From: a virus
Virus record (IMG/VR): IMGVR_UViG_3300036832_000855
Location: 1 to 64,000 of that record
Direction: 5' to 3' (one strand)
DNA: 64,000 nucleotides
Of this stretch, positions 7,515-17,400 are shown piece after piece. Each line of letters opens with the position of its first letter. The stretch's first letter is position 1. The notes beneath the pieces are model-generated. The model had not been told where the DNA came from, did no database searches, and worked only from the letters and a program-made list of their open reading frames with translations. The position numbers were made by a program, and so were the translations under genes.

Positions 7515-7528
7515 GGGGCCTCGGCCCC
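7515..7528. terminator. GC hairpin between endolysin and zinc-finger gene
   Basis: GGGGC-CTCG-GCCCC, a compact 5-bp stem-loop just downstream of the gene 7537-7842 in the leftward direction. It is too short and lacks a T-tract, so it could be an attenuator rather than a full terminator. Confidence 0.35.
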
Positions 7529-7536
7529 GGATCGCC

Positions 7537-7842
7537 TCAGGCGGCTTCTCCGGGCGTCTCAGGGGCGTTCCTGAAGACTCGCCGGGCGCGCTCCAAGCTC
7601 TCGGCGCCGGTCCAGACGGTCACGTCGTACTCGGTCTCCTCGTACATGCGGCACTCCCCGTGCTCGGTCAGCGCCACGAGCCGGTCCTTGCCGTCGCGGT
7701 CCTTCAGGTCGAGCGGGTCTAGGCAGCGCGGCCAGCCGGTCGCGTCGCGCTCGTGGTGCATGTCGAACGCCTCCAGCGAGTGGAAGTGGCGCCCGCAGGT
7801 GCCGCAGTGGCTGGTGCAGCAGATCGTCTTCGTGGTAGACAC
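7537..7842 (-). CDS. FDXHR-type zinc-finger protein (101 aa), GTG start
   Basis: CGTCGRHFHSLEAFDMHHER is the CxxC...FDxH zinc-finger pattern found in many actinobacteriophage proteins annotated as FDXHR family. The remainder is charged and unrecognised. It starts with GTG at 7842. Probably a small nucleic-acid-binding or regulatory protein. Confidence 0.7.
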   Translation of the reverse strand: MSTTKTICCTSHCGTCGRHFHSLEAFDMHHERDATGWPRCLDPLDLKDRDGKDRLVALTEHGECRMYEETEYDVTVWTGAESLERARRVFRNAPETPGEAA

Positions 7843-7861
7843 GAGACGTGAGGCTAGCGCG

Positions 7862-8041
7862 TTAGGCGCCGGGCGGGTCGGGCTCGTTGCTGAGCAGGTA
7901 GGTGCCGACCCGGGTCGACAGCCGCATCTTGTCGTCCGGGTCCAGCTCGGAGTCCGCCTGGATCTCCTTGCGGATGGCCTTCAGCCCGTCCGGATCGGAG
8001 AAGGTGCGTTCGATCTTCTTGACGTATGCGTTCGCGTCCAT
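7862..8041 (-). CDS. Small unknown protein (59 aa), leaderless or nearly so
   Basis: MDANAYVKKIERTFSDPDGL... is a helical protein. The ATG at 8041 lies seven bases after the TAGGAT of operator site 3, so transcription would begin at or next to the start codon. Function unknown. Confidence 0.55.
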   Translation of the reverse strand: MDANAYVKKIERTFSDPDGLKAIRKEIQADSELDPDDKMRLSTRVGTYLLSNEPDPPGA

Positions 8042-8048
8042 ACCCTCT

Positions 8049-8069
8049 ATCCTAGCACAGATCATGTGT
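8049..8069 (-). promoter_or_regulatory. Operator-promoter site 3
   Basis: GCACA-GATCA-TGTGT at 8055-8069 next to a minus-strand TAGGAT at 8049-8054. It overlaps the stop codon of the polyprotein gene 8069-10711 and drives 7862-8041. Confidence 0.65.
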
Positions 8070-10711
8070 CAGACGACCCGGTCCAGCGCGTACCAGAGCT
8101 TCTCGCCGCTCGGGCTCGTCGCAACCTCCACCCAGCCACCCGTGCCGCTGCCCTCATCCGGCCTCAGTCCGGTCACGAAGCCTTCGAGCAAGCCCCCATC
8201 CGCCAGCCGAACCTGCACCCGATCATGGCGCTGGATCGTCTGTCCCGCCTTGGTGACCAGGCTTGAGATCTCGGTCTCGATGTCCGACAGGTCGGGCCGG
8301 ACGATCGGCTCGAACTCCTGCGTGGCCGAGAGACCGGGTGAGGGCAGCGCGGCGCCCAGGTCGGTGACGTTCGGTCGCCTGATCTGCGCCAGCCGGATGA
8401 TCTCCGCGTACTGCTGCTCCGGGGTCATCTGGAACTTCATCATGCGGAGCTGCTGGCGCCGCTGCCCGTCGTCCAGGCCCGCGTCGTCCATGAGCTTCTT
8501 GAGCTGCGTGCGGTAGTCGAAGTAAGTGCCCGTGACGTTGTAGTCGTCCGGGTTGCGCTTCACCGCTTCGAGCACGTCGGTCATGCCGTAGGAGCGCAGC
8601 CAGTCGGCGACCTCCAGGTGCGCGGTCTCCTCGGTGAGTCCCTCCTCGACGTTCTTGCCCAGCCCCTGGTAGTTCCTGGAAGTGATGCCGCCGTCCACGC
8701 CGACGCCGTGGTTGATCTCGTGCTGCAGGATCTCCAGGTCGTTGTAGAACCTCAGGTGATCCCGGTCGCTCTGGGACACGCCGGGGTTCGCGGCAGCGTA
8801 CGCGCGGCCTGACAGGTAGTGCTCGATGTCGTCGAGGTAGCGCTTCTCGATCGAGATGGTGCCGTTCCACTCGTGGACGGCGGCGGCGCCGTCGTTGACG
8901 ATGTCGTGGACGACAGCCGCCACATTGACGCCGGTGCCGTACTTCTGGCCCAGCTCGTCGGCACGGCCGAGCGTGTCGACTAGCAGCTCGTCGAGGTTCT
9001 TCGGGGCCTGGCCCTCCGGTAGCCGGGTGCGCCTGCCGCCTTGCGGGTTCGGCGTGATCTGCACCGCGATCACACCTCCGCGCTTCTGCTCCTCCGTCAG
9101 CCGCCGGTCGTCGCGTGGCCCCTCGATCACCTTCTCGTCCGGTTTGGACAGGTGCAGGTTGCCGCCCCAGTCGACGTTGTACCGGTTGCCGTCCTCGCCC
9201 TGCAAGATGGCCCACAGGCCCTCGGGGTGATTCGACGTCACCTCGCGACCAACCCAGTTGTAGTGCTGGGTCGCCAACCGCTTGACTACTGCGTCACGCC
9301 GCGCTTGCCACGCCGCCGCTGCCGCTGACGATCCAGAGCCAGCGGGGCGCCGGTCGTTCTCCTTCCTGAGGTCGACCACCGCCTGATAGGTGAGGCGATC
9401 GTCGAGCTTCCCGTTGGGGTCCAGCATCTGGTCGACCGCGTCCTCCATCTCCTTGTGCCAGTCCTTCTGCTCCTTCTGGCCCACGATCGTCACGGTCTCG
9501 CCGTGCTTGCCGCGCAGCGTGTCAGTGATGCCGTCCGCCTCGGTGGTGCGCTGGCGGTGTTGCAGCCCGGCGCTCTCCAGCATCGCGGACGCGTCAGCCA
9601 TGCTCTGGTTCCCCAGCGCTCTGCGCAGCGCCTCGCCGTTGGCGCTGGTGACCGCCGATTCGATCGCGGCTACGGCCTCGGCCCGCTTAGCGCGAGCTTG
9701 CTGCACGCGAGCTTCACGCTGGGCGCGCTCAGCCGCGATCTGGGCCTGGCCCTCCTTCCACACGCGCACCTCTTCGGCGCGCATCTCAGGCGTGGCGATC
9801 ATGTGATCCCAGACCATCGACCCGTGGCCCGCGTTCATGACCTCCAGCCCGCCGCCCTTCTTCTGGCGCAGGTGGAGCACGAGCGAGTCGGGTGGCTCGC
9901 CGGGCTCGACGAACTGCTTGTCGAACCGGGTGAAGCCCTCGACGCCGAACGGCAGGCTGCCGGTCGGCAGCTCGTCGCGGTTGAGCGACTTGCTCATCGT
10001 CCAGCCGCTGTCGATCATGTGCAGCGCGTTGACGACCGGCCCAGCGTCATCGCCGGGCTTGATGGAGGAGAACGGGTCGGCGCGCACCTTGGTCATGAAG
10101 CCGTGCCACTCGTCGGGGCTCATCTCCTGCGCGGGCCCGCCGGGTGCCACCGCTGTGCGCGGCGCCTCGACACGGGTCCACTTGCCGTCGCGTAGCTCGA
10201 CGCGGTGCAGACGATCGGGGGGGATCACGTCCTGCGTCAGGACCGCGTGCCCGATGCCCTCGGGGTCCGGCCTGACGGACACGTCGTGCGTGTCGACCTC
10301 CCAGACGTCGTGCAGACTTGGCGCGTACATCTGCTGGACGGCCTCGGGGCTGGTCCACAGGTAGTTGCCGCGCGACTTCATCGGCTTGGTGCCGACGATC
10401 GGCATGCCCCTGGTGCTGTCGATCCCGTGCTTCTCGATCTCCGCGCGCTTGCCCTTCGGCGCGACGTGGAACATCTTGTTGATCCACTTCCCACCGCGCC
10501 CGCGCGGATGAAGCTCTTCGGCGTAGCTCGCCTCCTGCATGCCGCCGAGCACGGCGCGGATGCTGTCCTTCGACTCCTGCGCGATCCGGCGCGAGAAGTC
10601 GCGCATATCGTCGGTCACGCGCGCGTCGCGCTGGCGCTGCTCCTCGGCAGCGTCGCCCTGCTCCTCGGCGCCGATCACGCCGTCGCCCACGGTCAGTGGT
10701 GCCCAGCTCAC
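8069..10711 (-). CDS. Head-module polyprotein with ART-like and zinc-metallopeptidase domains (880 aa)
   Basis: Residues 67-74 carry the delimiter LHPRGRGG. It is followed (about 80-180) by FHVAPKGKRAEIEKHGID and NYLWTSPEAV, a pattern like the 'HVap...I...Gl' start of ADP-ribosyltransferase/RNA-2'-phosphotransferase-like folds. The middle (about 300-400) is a charged coiled-coil-like helix. Near residue 660, ILQHEINHGVGVDGG with EEGLTEE downstream is an HExxH zincin with a candidate third ligand. The C-terminal 60 residues form a small beta barrel-like segment (HDRVQVRLADGGLLEG). Its ATG overlaps the stop of the 1110-aa polyprotein. Probably packaged in the virion and delivered with the DNA; this is inferred from position after portal and MuF. 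Confidence 0.65.
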   Translation of the reverse strand: MSWAPLTVGDGVIGAEEQGDAAEEQRQRDARVTDDMRDFSRRIAQESKDSIRAVLGGMQEASYAEELHPRGRGGKWINKMFHVAPKGKRAEIEKHGIDSTRGMPIVGTKPMKSRGNYLWTSPEAVQQMYAPSLHDVWEVDTHDVSVRPDPEGIGHAVLTQDVIPPDRLHRVELRDGKWTRVEAPRTAVAPGGPAQEMSPDEWHGFMTKVRADPFSSIKPGDDAGPVVNALHMIDSGWTMSKSLNRDELPTGSLPFGVEGFTRFDKQFVEPGEPPDSLVLHLRQKKGGGLEVMNAGHGSMVWDHMIATPEMRAEEVRVWKEGQAQIAAERAQREARVQQARAKRAEAVAAIESAVTSANGEALRRALGNQSMADASAMLESAGLQHRQRTTEADGITDTLRGKHGETVTIVGQKEQKDWHKEMEDAVDQMLDPNGKLDDRLTYQAVVDLRKENDRRPAGSGSSAAAAAWQARRDAVVKRLATQHYNWVGREVTSNHPEGLWAILQGEDGNRYNVDWGGNLHLSKPDEKVIEGPRDDRRLTEEQKRGGVIAVQITPNPQGGRRTRLPEGQAPKNLDELLVDTLGRADELGQKYGTGVNVAAVVHDIVNDGAAAVHEWNGTISIEKRYLDDIEHYLSGRAYAAANPGVSQSDRDHLRFYNDLEILQHEINHGVGVDGGITSRNYQGLGKNVEEGLTEETAHLEVADWLRSYGMTDVLEAVKRNPDDYNVTGTYFDYRTQLKKLMDDAGLDDGQRRQQLRMMKFQMTPEQQYAEIIRLAQIRRPNVTDLGAALPSPGLSATQEFEPIVRPDLSDIETEISSLVTKAGQTIQRHDRVQVRLADGGLLEGFVTGLRPDEGSGTGGWVEVATSPSGEKLWYALDRVV

Positions 10712-13700
10712 TTCTTGCCCCCCTTCTTCGCCTTCTTGGCCGCCGCTTCCTTACGCGCCAGCTCGTCGCTCAGGTACTTCTGCTGCACCCAGATGACCGC
10801 CTGCGCCTCCTGCGGCAGCCAGCCCATCTCGTGCGCCACCGCAACCACCTGGTCGGCAACCCACTTGTAGCCCGACCCCCCGGCCTTCTCAGCCAGGATA
10901 TCGCCGAGCCCCTCGGCGGTCGTTGCCTTGCCGTACTCCTTCTTGCCGACGGTGCCGAGCGTCGCGCGCCCCATGTGCGCGTCGATCGTGGCGGTCGTCT
11001 CAAGCTGCGGCCACGCCAGGTTGTTGTAGAACGAGCGCGTCTTCGGAGCGTTCAGCACAACGTCCGGGTTCTCGCCGCGCGCGAGCCGCACCGCCTTCTC
11101 GACGGACGTCCCGAGCCCGCCGAGATCGTTGACCGCCAGCAGGTGGTCGACGAGCGCGGGCGCTGGCACGTTCGAGTACGCGCGTGCCGCCTTCAGCGAG
11201 CGGAGCGCGAGATCCAGGTTCGGGTAGTCGATCTCGCCGGTGTCCTTGTCGGTGTGATCCCAGGACAACTGTGGCGACGTCGCCGCGACCATCGCCGCGA
11301 ACGTGGTCGGGTCGACGTTGTTCGCCTTCGCGATCGCCTCGATCTGGTCGTGCGCGGTCTGGTACCAGTGCTGCTGGCGGTCGGCGACGCCGCGATCCTG
11401 CGCGCCCTTGATCAGGGCGCGGAAGCGTTCGCGGACAACCTCCGGGTCGAGCCACTTCTCCGGGGCCTCGCCGCGCTGCGCGACCGGCTCGGGCGTCGGC
11501 GTGAGCCGGTTGAGCGCGTCCTCGTACTTCGGGCGCAGATGCTCCAGCTCGGGCACGAGCCGCCCCAGGTTGTGCTGCAGGTCGGCGCGCTTGACCTCGC
11601 GCGCCAGCTCCCCGGCCGTGCCCTTCGCCGTCGCGATCCGCTCGATGTAGTCGTCGTAGTTCATGTCGTCGCCCGGCGGGCGCGTCAGCAGCTTGATCGC
11701 GTCGAGCATCTCGTCTGCCTGCTCGGGCTTCGTGACCCGGGGCTCGATCAGCGCGGCTCTCAGGTCTTCGGGCGTCAGCTTGGTGTCTTCGAGCGCGTCG
11801 TGGAACAGCGCAACCGGCTTCGCCCGGTCGCTCACCGAATCGGCGACGGCGAGCACATGCTCGATGTACGGCCGCTTCTGCAGGTCGGTCTGGCCCGCGT
11901 GAGCGTTGTTGGCGACGTTGTAGAGCTTGTGCAGCCACCGACCACGCAGGCCGCCGCTCGGGACGTACTCGCCCGCGGCGCGCGCTGACCGACGGGCACC
12001 GCCGGACGGGCGCTCGGGAACGTACTCGCCCGGCTTGCCGGTCGGCTCCCACCCGGCCACGACCTTGCCCAGCTCGGCGGCGGCGTCCTGCGCCTCGGTG
12101 CGCTTCGCCCGTCCCGCCCTGGTGGTGCTGGTGCGCGCAGTCGCGGCGCTCTTGCCCTTCGGCGCCTTGATCTCCTTCAGCACGACCTTCGCGGTGTGCT
12201 CGCGCACCTCGGGCGACTCCTTGGGCAGACGCAGCCGGACGGCTTCGCGGACCATGTCCTGGTAACTCTGCCCTTCGTCCTTCCAGCCGTGCTGCTTCTG
12301 CAGCCAGCGCCCGAGCCGATCTCGCGGGTGCAAGACCTCTTGGTAGATGTTCGCCTCGGCCAGCTCGACCGCCTCCTCGGCGTGCTGGGCCGCCAGGCGC
12401 TCGGCGCGCTGCAGCAGCCACTCCCGCCGGTTCAGGGTCGGGTTGACCACGACCTCGCCTAGTAGCTGGCGGAGCACGGCGCCCATCCGCGGCCCGGGCT
12501 CCATGCCGTTCGCGATCAGGTCGTTGCCGGTCACGTTCAGATCCTTCAGCGAGCGCGGCGCCTCCACGTTCTCGGCCAGCAGCCCGCGCAGCTTGTGCAC
12601 GCCCTCCAGGCTCTTCGCGATCGCGTCGCCGTGGCCTTCCATGTCGGCCTGCTTGTGGTCCAGCAGGTCGGTCAAGAAGCGGTCGGAGTGCAGGGCGCGC
12701 AGGCGGCGGGCCTTGACCGGCGTCGGCTTCTCGACGGCCGTGAGCATGTGCTCGCGGACGAGGCCGGTCACGTGGTTGATCGTGTCCCGCGGGTAGTTCA
12801 GCCGCTCCAGCGTGCTGCGCGCGATGTTGGCGCCGACGTCCTGGTGGTTGCCGTGCTCGGGGTGCGAGTGAAAGCGGAACGTGTCGGCGCCCGGCTTGAG
12901 ATTCGCGGTGGCTGGCTTGCCCGAGTCGTGGAACAGCGCCGCCAGCCGCGCCTCGTAGCTCGCACCCATGCGCGCCAGCTCGTCGACCACCTCGAACGTG
13001 TGCTCGTCGAGCACGTGCTCGTGGTAGGGCGAGCGCTGATCGAAGCCGACCATCGGCGCCAGCTCGGGGAGCAGCGCCTGGAGCATGCCGGTGTCGCGCA
13101 TCACCCGCAGCGCCTTGCCGGGGTCGTCGCCCATCAGCAGCTTGCGCAGCTCGTCCTGGACGGTGCCGGACACGCCCTTGTTGGTGAGCGCGGTCATGCC
13201 ACCGGAGTCGCGGCGCATCAGCGCCAGCGTCTCGGCGTCCGGCTCAAGGTTGTGCTGGGAGATGAACCGCGCGCCGCGAAGCATACGCAGCGGGTCCTCC
13301 TGAAAACTGGTGTCATGGACGACGTGCAGGATGTGGCTGCGCGCGTCCTCGACGCCGCGGCCGGTCGGGTCGGTGATCACGCCCGTCTTCGGGTCGCGGT
13401 ACAGCGCGTTGACGGTGAAGTCCCGGCGCTGCGCGTCGTCGGCGAGCATCTGCTCGGGTGTCGCGTCGCCGCCCAGGCCCGGGTGCGGCACGATCGTGAA
13501 GTCGTGGCGTCCGGCGCCGGTGGACTGCTCGACGCGCGGCGGGACGATCTCGACGCCGCCGGGTGGCAGGTCCGGGTGCGTGGCGCGGACGCCGACGAGC
13601 CGGTCGCGGACCATCAGCGGCTCGGCCTTGCCGCCCGCGTCCTTCACCGCCTGCTGGATGCGCTCCGGGTGCTCGACGGCGACGTAGTCGATGTCCTTCG

Positions 13701-14040
13701 GGGTCTTGCCCAGCAGCTCGTCGCGCGGCGCCCCGCCGACCTCGCGCAGGTGCGCGAGACCCAGCTTCTCCATCCACTTGCCACTCCGATCGCGCGGGTG
13801 AAGCGCCTCGACGTACTTGGGCGGACCGTAGTCCGGCCCGTGGACCATCCGCATGCGCTCCCAGAAGCTCTCGGGCGTGTCCTTGTGCTGGTGCGCCTCC
13901 TGTAGCTCGCCGTTGCCGTTGCTGTCGACGAGCGCCTTGACCCGCTGCCAGAACTCGAAGTCGTCGCCGGGCTCGTCTGGCGCGTCGGACAGGCTCGGCA
14001 TGCCGTCCGAGACGATCGCCGCTGCCGTCGCCCAATCCAT
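10708..14040 (-). CDS. Head-module polyprotein: nucleotidyltransferase-HD, Mesh1-like HD hydrolase and DUF7178-like domains (1110 aa)
   Basis: Delimiter LHPRDR at 80-85. Then a CCA-adding/poly(A)-polymerase class II core: GGAPRDELLG 102-111, catalytic DID 116-118, RRDFTVNAL 205-213, EDPLRMLRGARF 248-259, followed by an HD domain (H371, D372). A second delimiter is LHPRDRLGRW 570-579, then a basic linker and a degenerate delimiter (GGLRGRWLHKL 696-706). Next comes a Mesh1/SpoT-like alarmone hydrolase: H714, H728, FHDALEDT 746-753, D820 and N824. The C-terminus (about 885-1090; VAATSPQLSW, APKTRSFYNN, TIDAHMGRA) resembles a domain recurrent in actinophages, provisionally DUF7178-like. Start 14040 overlaps the stop of the upstream gene. 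Domain calls are from motifs; virion packaging is inference. Confidence 0.75.
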   Translation of the reverse strand: MDWATAAAIVSDGMPSLSDAPDEPGDDFEFWQRVKALVDSNGNGELQEAHQHKDTPESFWERMRMVHGPDYGPPKYVEALHPRDRSGKWMEKLGLAHLREVGGAPRDELLGKTPKDIDYVAVEHPERIQQAVKDAGGKAEPLMVRDRLVGVRATHPDLPPGGVEIVPPRVEQSTGAGRHDFTIVPHPGLGGDATPEQMLADDAQRRDFTVNALYRDPKTGVITDPTGRGVEDARSHILHVVHDTSFQEDPLRMLRGARFISQHNLEPDAETLALMRRDSGGMTALTNKGVSGTVQDELRKLLMGDDPGKALRVMRDTGMLQALLPELAPMVGFDQRSPYHEHVLDEHTFEVVDELARMGASYEARLAALFHDSGKPATANLKPGADTFRFHSHPEHGNHQDVGANIARSTLERLNYPRDTINHVTGLVREHMLTAVEKPTPVKARRLRALHSDRFLTDLLDHKQADMEGHGDAIAKSLEGVHKLRGLLAENVEAPRSLKDLNVTGNDLIANGMEPGPRMGAVLRQLLGEVVVNPTLNRREWLLQRAERLAAQHAEEAVELAEANIYQEVLHPRDRLGRWLQKQHGWKDEGQSYQDMVREAVRLRLPKESPEVREHTAKVVLKEIKAPKGKSAATARTSTTRAGRAKRTEAQDAAAELGKVVAGWEPTGKPGEYVPERPSGGARRSARAAGEYVPSGGLRGRWLHKLYNVANNAHAGQTDLQKRPYIEHVLAVADSVSDRAKPVALFHDALEDTKLTPEDLRAALIEPRVTKPEQADEMLDAIKLLTRPPGDDMNYDDYIERIATAKGTAGELAREVKRADLQHNLGRLVPELEHLRPKYEDALNRLTPTPEPVAQRGEAPEKWLDPEVVRERFRALIKGAQDRGVADRQQHWYQTAHDQIEAIAKANNVDPTTFAAMVAATSPQLSWDHTDKDTGEIDYPNLDLALRSLKAARAYSNVPAPALVDHLLAVNDLGGLGTSVEKAVRLARGENPDVVLNAPKTRSFYNNLAWPQLETTATIDAHMGRATLGTVGKKEYGKATTAEGLGDILAEKAGGSGYKWVADQVVAVAHEMGWLPQEAQAVIWVQQKYLSDELARKEAAAKKAKKGGKK

Positions 14041-14384
14041 CAGGCGGACTTCCCCCAGTACCCGGCGTCGCCGTCGAACACGGTCGGCGTCGCGCCGTGC
14101 TCCAGCGCCGCCTCCAGCCCGTCGGCCGCCTCCTGCGGCGTCATGTCCTTCGGCGCCCACAGTCCAACGGCGTCAGCGCCGGGCGCGCCGACCACCACGA
14201 ACATCCCGGCGTCAGTCCGGATCGTCCCGTACAGCAGCGGCCAGTCCGGCTCGACCTCGGCCTCTCTCATCGCCACGCCCTTGCTCTCGAACCAGTCCGG
14301 TCCGAGCGGGAGCACGGCCACCTCGCGCATTCCGAAGAACTCGTCCGGCACCGCCGGGCCGTCTCGATCACTTGTCCACTTCAT
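14040..14384 (-). CDS. Unknown protein at the head of the polyprotein operon (114 aa)
   Basis: ATG at 14384 follows CCGAGGAGGTGAAGTC. The protein (MKWTSDRDGPAVPDEFFGMR... ADAVGLWAPKDMTPQEAADG) has no family I recognise. It is transcribed from its own promoter inside the head module and coupled (ATGA) to the 1110-aa polyprotein, so the two giant proteins may be expressed from this promoter separately from portal and MuF. Confidence 0.6.
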   Translation of the reverse strand: MKWTSDRDGPAVPDEFFGMREVAVLPLGPDWFESKGVAMREAEVEPDWPLLYGTIRTDAGMFVVVGAPGADAVGLWAPKDMTPQEAADGLEAALEHGATPTVFDGDAGYWGKSA

Positions 14385-14425
14385 GACTTCACCTCCTCGG
14401 CCGACTCTGGATATTCCCACCAATA

Positions 14426-14454
14426 ACGATAGCACACATCGTGCGCCAGCGCAA
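14426..14454 (-). promoter_or_regulatory. Operator-promoter site 4, best promoter of the set
   Basis: Minus strand -35 TTGCGC (14454-14449), 17-bp spacer and -10 TATCGT (14431-14426). The palindrome GCACA-CATCG-TGCGC at 14432-14446 occupies the spacer exactly. It drives 14384 leftward into the two polyproteins. Confidence 0.75.
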
Positions 14455-14457
14455 CGT

Positions 14458-17400
14458 TTAGGCACCGATGACGCGTACGGCGTGAACCTTCAGCTTCGCG
14501 ACCGGGACGCGCCCGTACTTCGTCTCCTCGGTCTCGGTCCGCGGTCCGGACACACCCGAGCGCTCCTCGTTGGCGTGCTGGTTCGGCGAGTCGGGCGTCC
14601 ACGAGTAGTGCGGGATGCCGTATTCGGAGTCCGGTGCGACCTTGGTGTGGAACTCGACCAGGACCCGGCCTCTCGCGCGCTCACCCGCGATCGTCTTGTC
14701 GTCGGGACGCCGCGGCTGGGCGCGGACTGCAGAGATGCCGCGGCCCTGGGTGCCCGGCAGCCCCCACACCACACCGTTCTCGGCGATCTTCCGCGCCGAC
14801 TCGGGTGACTCGAAGCGGTACCAGGTGCGAGCGGCCACCTCGGCGTTCGCCTGTTCGCGCTCGGCTGTCTTGCGCGCCTTGCGTTGAGCCTCGTCAGCGG
14901 CCAGCTCCGCCGTGATCTCGGCTCGCAGCCGCTCGCTCTCAACGCGATCGTGCACGGTCTTCGCGGCCTCCTCGGCCGTCCCGTACAGCATCGTCGCGCC
15001 GTCGGGGCGCGTGACCTCGTAGCCGTGGCGCGTGCGGGCGACTCGATGGCCGTCGGGCAGCTCGACCCGGCCGCCGCCCCGGCCGCGCAGGCTCGGTCTC
15101 GGAAGCTCCTTGAGCATCTCGGCGAAGTGGCCGTGCCAGCCTCGCGCGTGCTTCGTCGGATCCCAGAAGCGCTGCACCCCGATCTCGGCCCGCTCGATGA
15201 GCGCCAGCTCCTCCTCGTACGCCTCCCGCAGGCTGGGCGCCGTGACGGTGACCGGCCGTGATCCCTTCCAGCGCGAGCCGATCAGGAGCTGCTTGCCGAG
15301 CCACGTCCGCCCCTCGTGGGTCGGAGCGGGCCGGTCGTAGGCGCCGCGCACCTCGGGCAGCGCCTCCTCGTGCCACGGCCGGTCGATGCCGTAGGCCGCC
15401 AGCTCGGCCTCGGAGGAGAACTCGCCCCGCTCGATCTTGCCCTCGAACTCGGACAGCGCCGCCGGTGGCGTGTGCTTGACGATCTGCGCCCAGCGCCCGT
15501 CGGCTTTCGCGTCGGCCACGATCCGCTGCTGCTCGGCCTTTGCGTCGCCGGTCCACACGAACCCGCGCCGGGCCCACGCGTAGCCGCCAACGGAGACCGC
15601 CTCGACGTTGATCCGGTCGACGCCGCCCTCGCGCAGCGTCTTGAACAGGTGATCGGTGAACGCCCGGCCGAAGCCGTGCTGCTGCTCGCCCTCGCGGAGG
15701 TAGATGTTCGCGTACTCGGCCACGCGCTCCTCGCGGTTGTTCGGCGGCCGGACGATCACGCGCGCCAGCCCGACCGGCCGCTCCTCGCCCTTCTTCTGCA
15801 GGTTCAGCCACACCTCGCCGTACAGGTTCTGGACGCTGGTGCGGTTGGCGCGTACCGCCACGATCCCACCGTGCTCGAAGCCATCCATCGCGCGGGCGAA
15901 GTCCTCGCCGGTGAAGCCCTCGTGCGGCTCTGCGGGCTCGGTCTGCTTGATCTCGTGGTGGATCGCGTCGACCCATACGCCACCCCGTCCGCGCGGGTGG
16001 AGCCACTCCGTCCAGTGCTTCTCCTCCAGCTCCGCCGTCTCTTGCAGCGCCCCGATGTGCTCCAGGACGGCGCGCTCGGCCTCGTCCCAGTCGGTGAACG
16101 TCGGGACCGGCTCGACCGGCTCGCCGCCGTGGCCCATGAACACGACGTCGGGCGAGTCCAGGCTCGCCATGTCCCAGCCTTCCGGCTTGTGCTCGGGGTC
16201 GAACTTCAGGCGCACCACCTCGGTGAACCCGTGGCGCCGGTAGATCTTGGGCAGCGCTCCGTCGAAGCAGTTCAGCCACGTCCCGCCGTTCGCGACGGCG
16301 TGGTCGAGCGCTACGCCCCCGGCGCCCTGGTCGTTGTTCGCGAACAGGTTCCCGACCTCGCCGTCGGCCGAGACCGTGACGCCGGTGTGACCGTCGTCGG
16401 AGAGCCAGACTCGCTTGGCGCCTAGCTCTTCTTGGGACGGCTGGGTGATGAACTCGGAGTGGGGGTTGGCCTTGACGGCGTCGGTGTAGCGCTGGTACCC
16501 GGCGTCGGTGGACGCATCGAGCGGGGCGAGGCGAACCAGGTCGGCTCCCCGTGCTCGTCCACCGCTCCCGTCAGGGCCTCGCGCTTGAGCTGCTCGTTGT
16601 CCATTGGCTTCCTTCGTGAGCTTAGCAGCCGAGGTTGAGTCGGGCCGCACGAACAGGCCCTCCTCCGGATCCTTGTACATGACGGGCGAGACGGCCGTCA
16701 CCTGGCTCATCGGGATCCGCTTGCGCGTACGCAGGTAGCCGTCCTCGTTGCGGGTGAACCACTCTTCTTCGGGCCGCACGGTCATCTTCGCGATCACCGA
16801 CTCCGCGCCGCGCGGCAGGTACGACTGCGACGTCTGCGGGTCGATCCCCGCGTTCGTGCCCTCCCAGCTTCCGATCACGCCGCGCCGGTCGGACTGGATG
16901 TACCCGCGCTTGACGGCCTGGTTCCACTCGTCGATGCTCATGCCCCGGTACAGCTCCTTGATCGGCTCGGTGCCGATCGCCTTCGGGAACATCTGGTCGC
17001 CTGCGTGCTCGCCGTAGTCGGTCACCTTGAAGACGGGCTCGCCGTCGGTGTCCGGCGGGGGCTGCTGAACCGACAGCCACTTGCCGACATGCACGTCGTA
17101 GCCGGACTTCGGGTGGGTCTCCTTGCCGCCGTCGAGCTTCTGCGGGCTGAACCACTTCTGGAAGTTGTCGTCCATGTTCGCCAGCGTCACCGGCGTGCCC
17201 AGCTTCGCGCGCTCGTCCAGGTGCTTCTCGATCGCGTCAGCGACCACCTCCGGGTCGTACGTCTTCACCCGGTTGCCCGCCCCGACGCGCACGCTGTAGC
17301 CCTCGTCCTTGAGCCGCATGACGCTGTGGCCCTCGACGTCGGTGATGTCGTCCATCTTCGCGGCCTTGACCTGGCTCAGGATGTGGACCCAGCGGCCACC

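Noticed and set aside
10696-11988. Long rightward reading frame (430 aa) antisense to the 1110-aa polyprotein
   Set aside because: Arginine/leucine/valine-rich shadow typical of GC-rich antisense frames; no ribosome-binding site and no recognisable domain, while the minus frame has intact enzyme motifs.
12595-13905. Rightward reading frame (436 aa) antisense to the nucleotidyltransferase-HD region
   Set aside because: Open only because of third-position GC bias on the opposite strand; no motifs.
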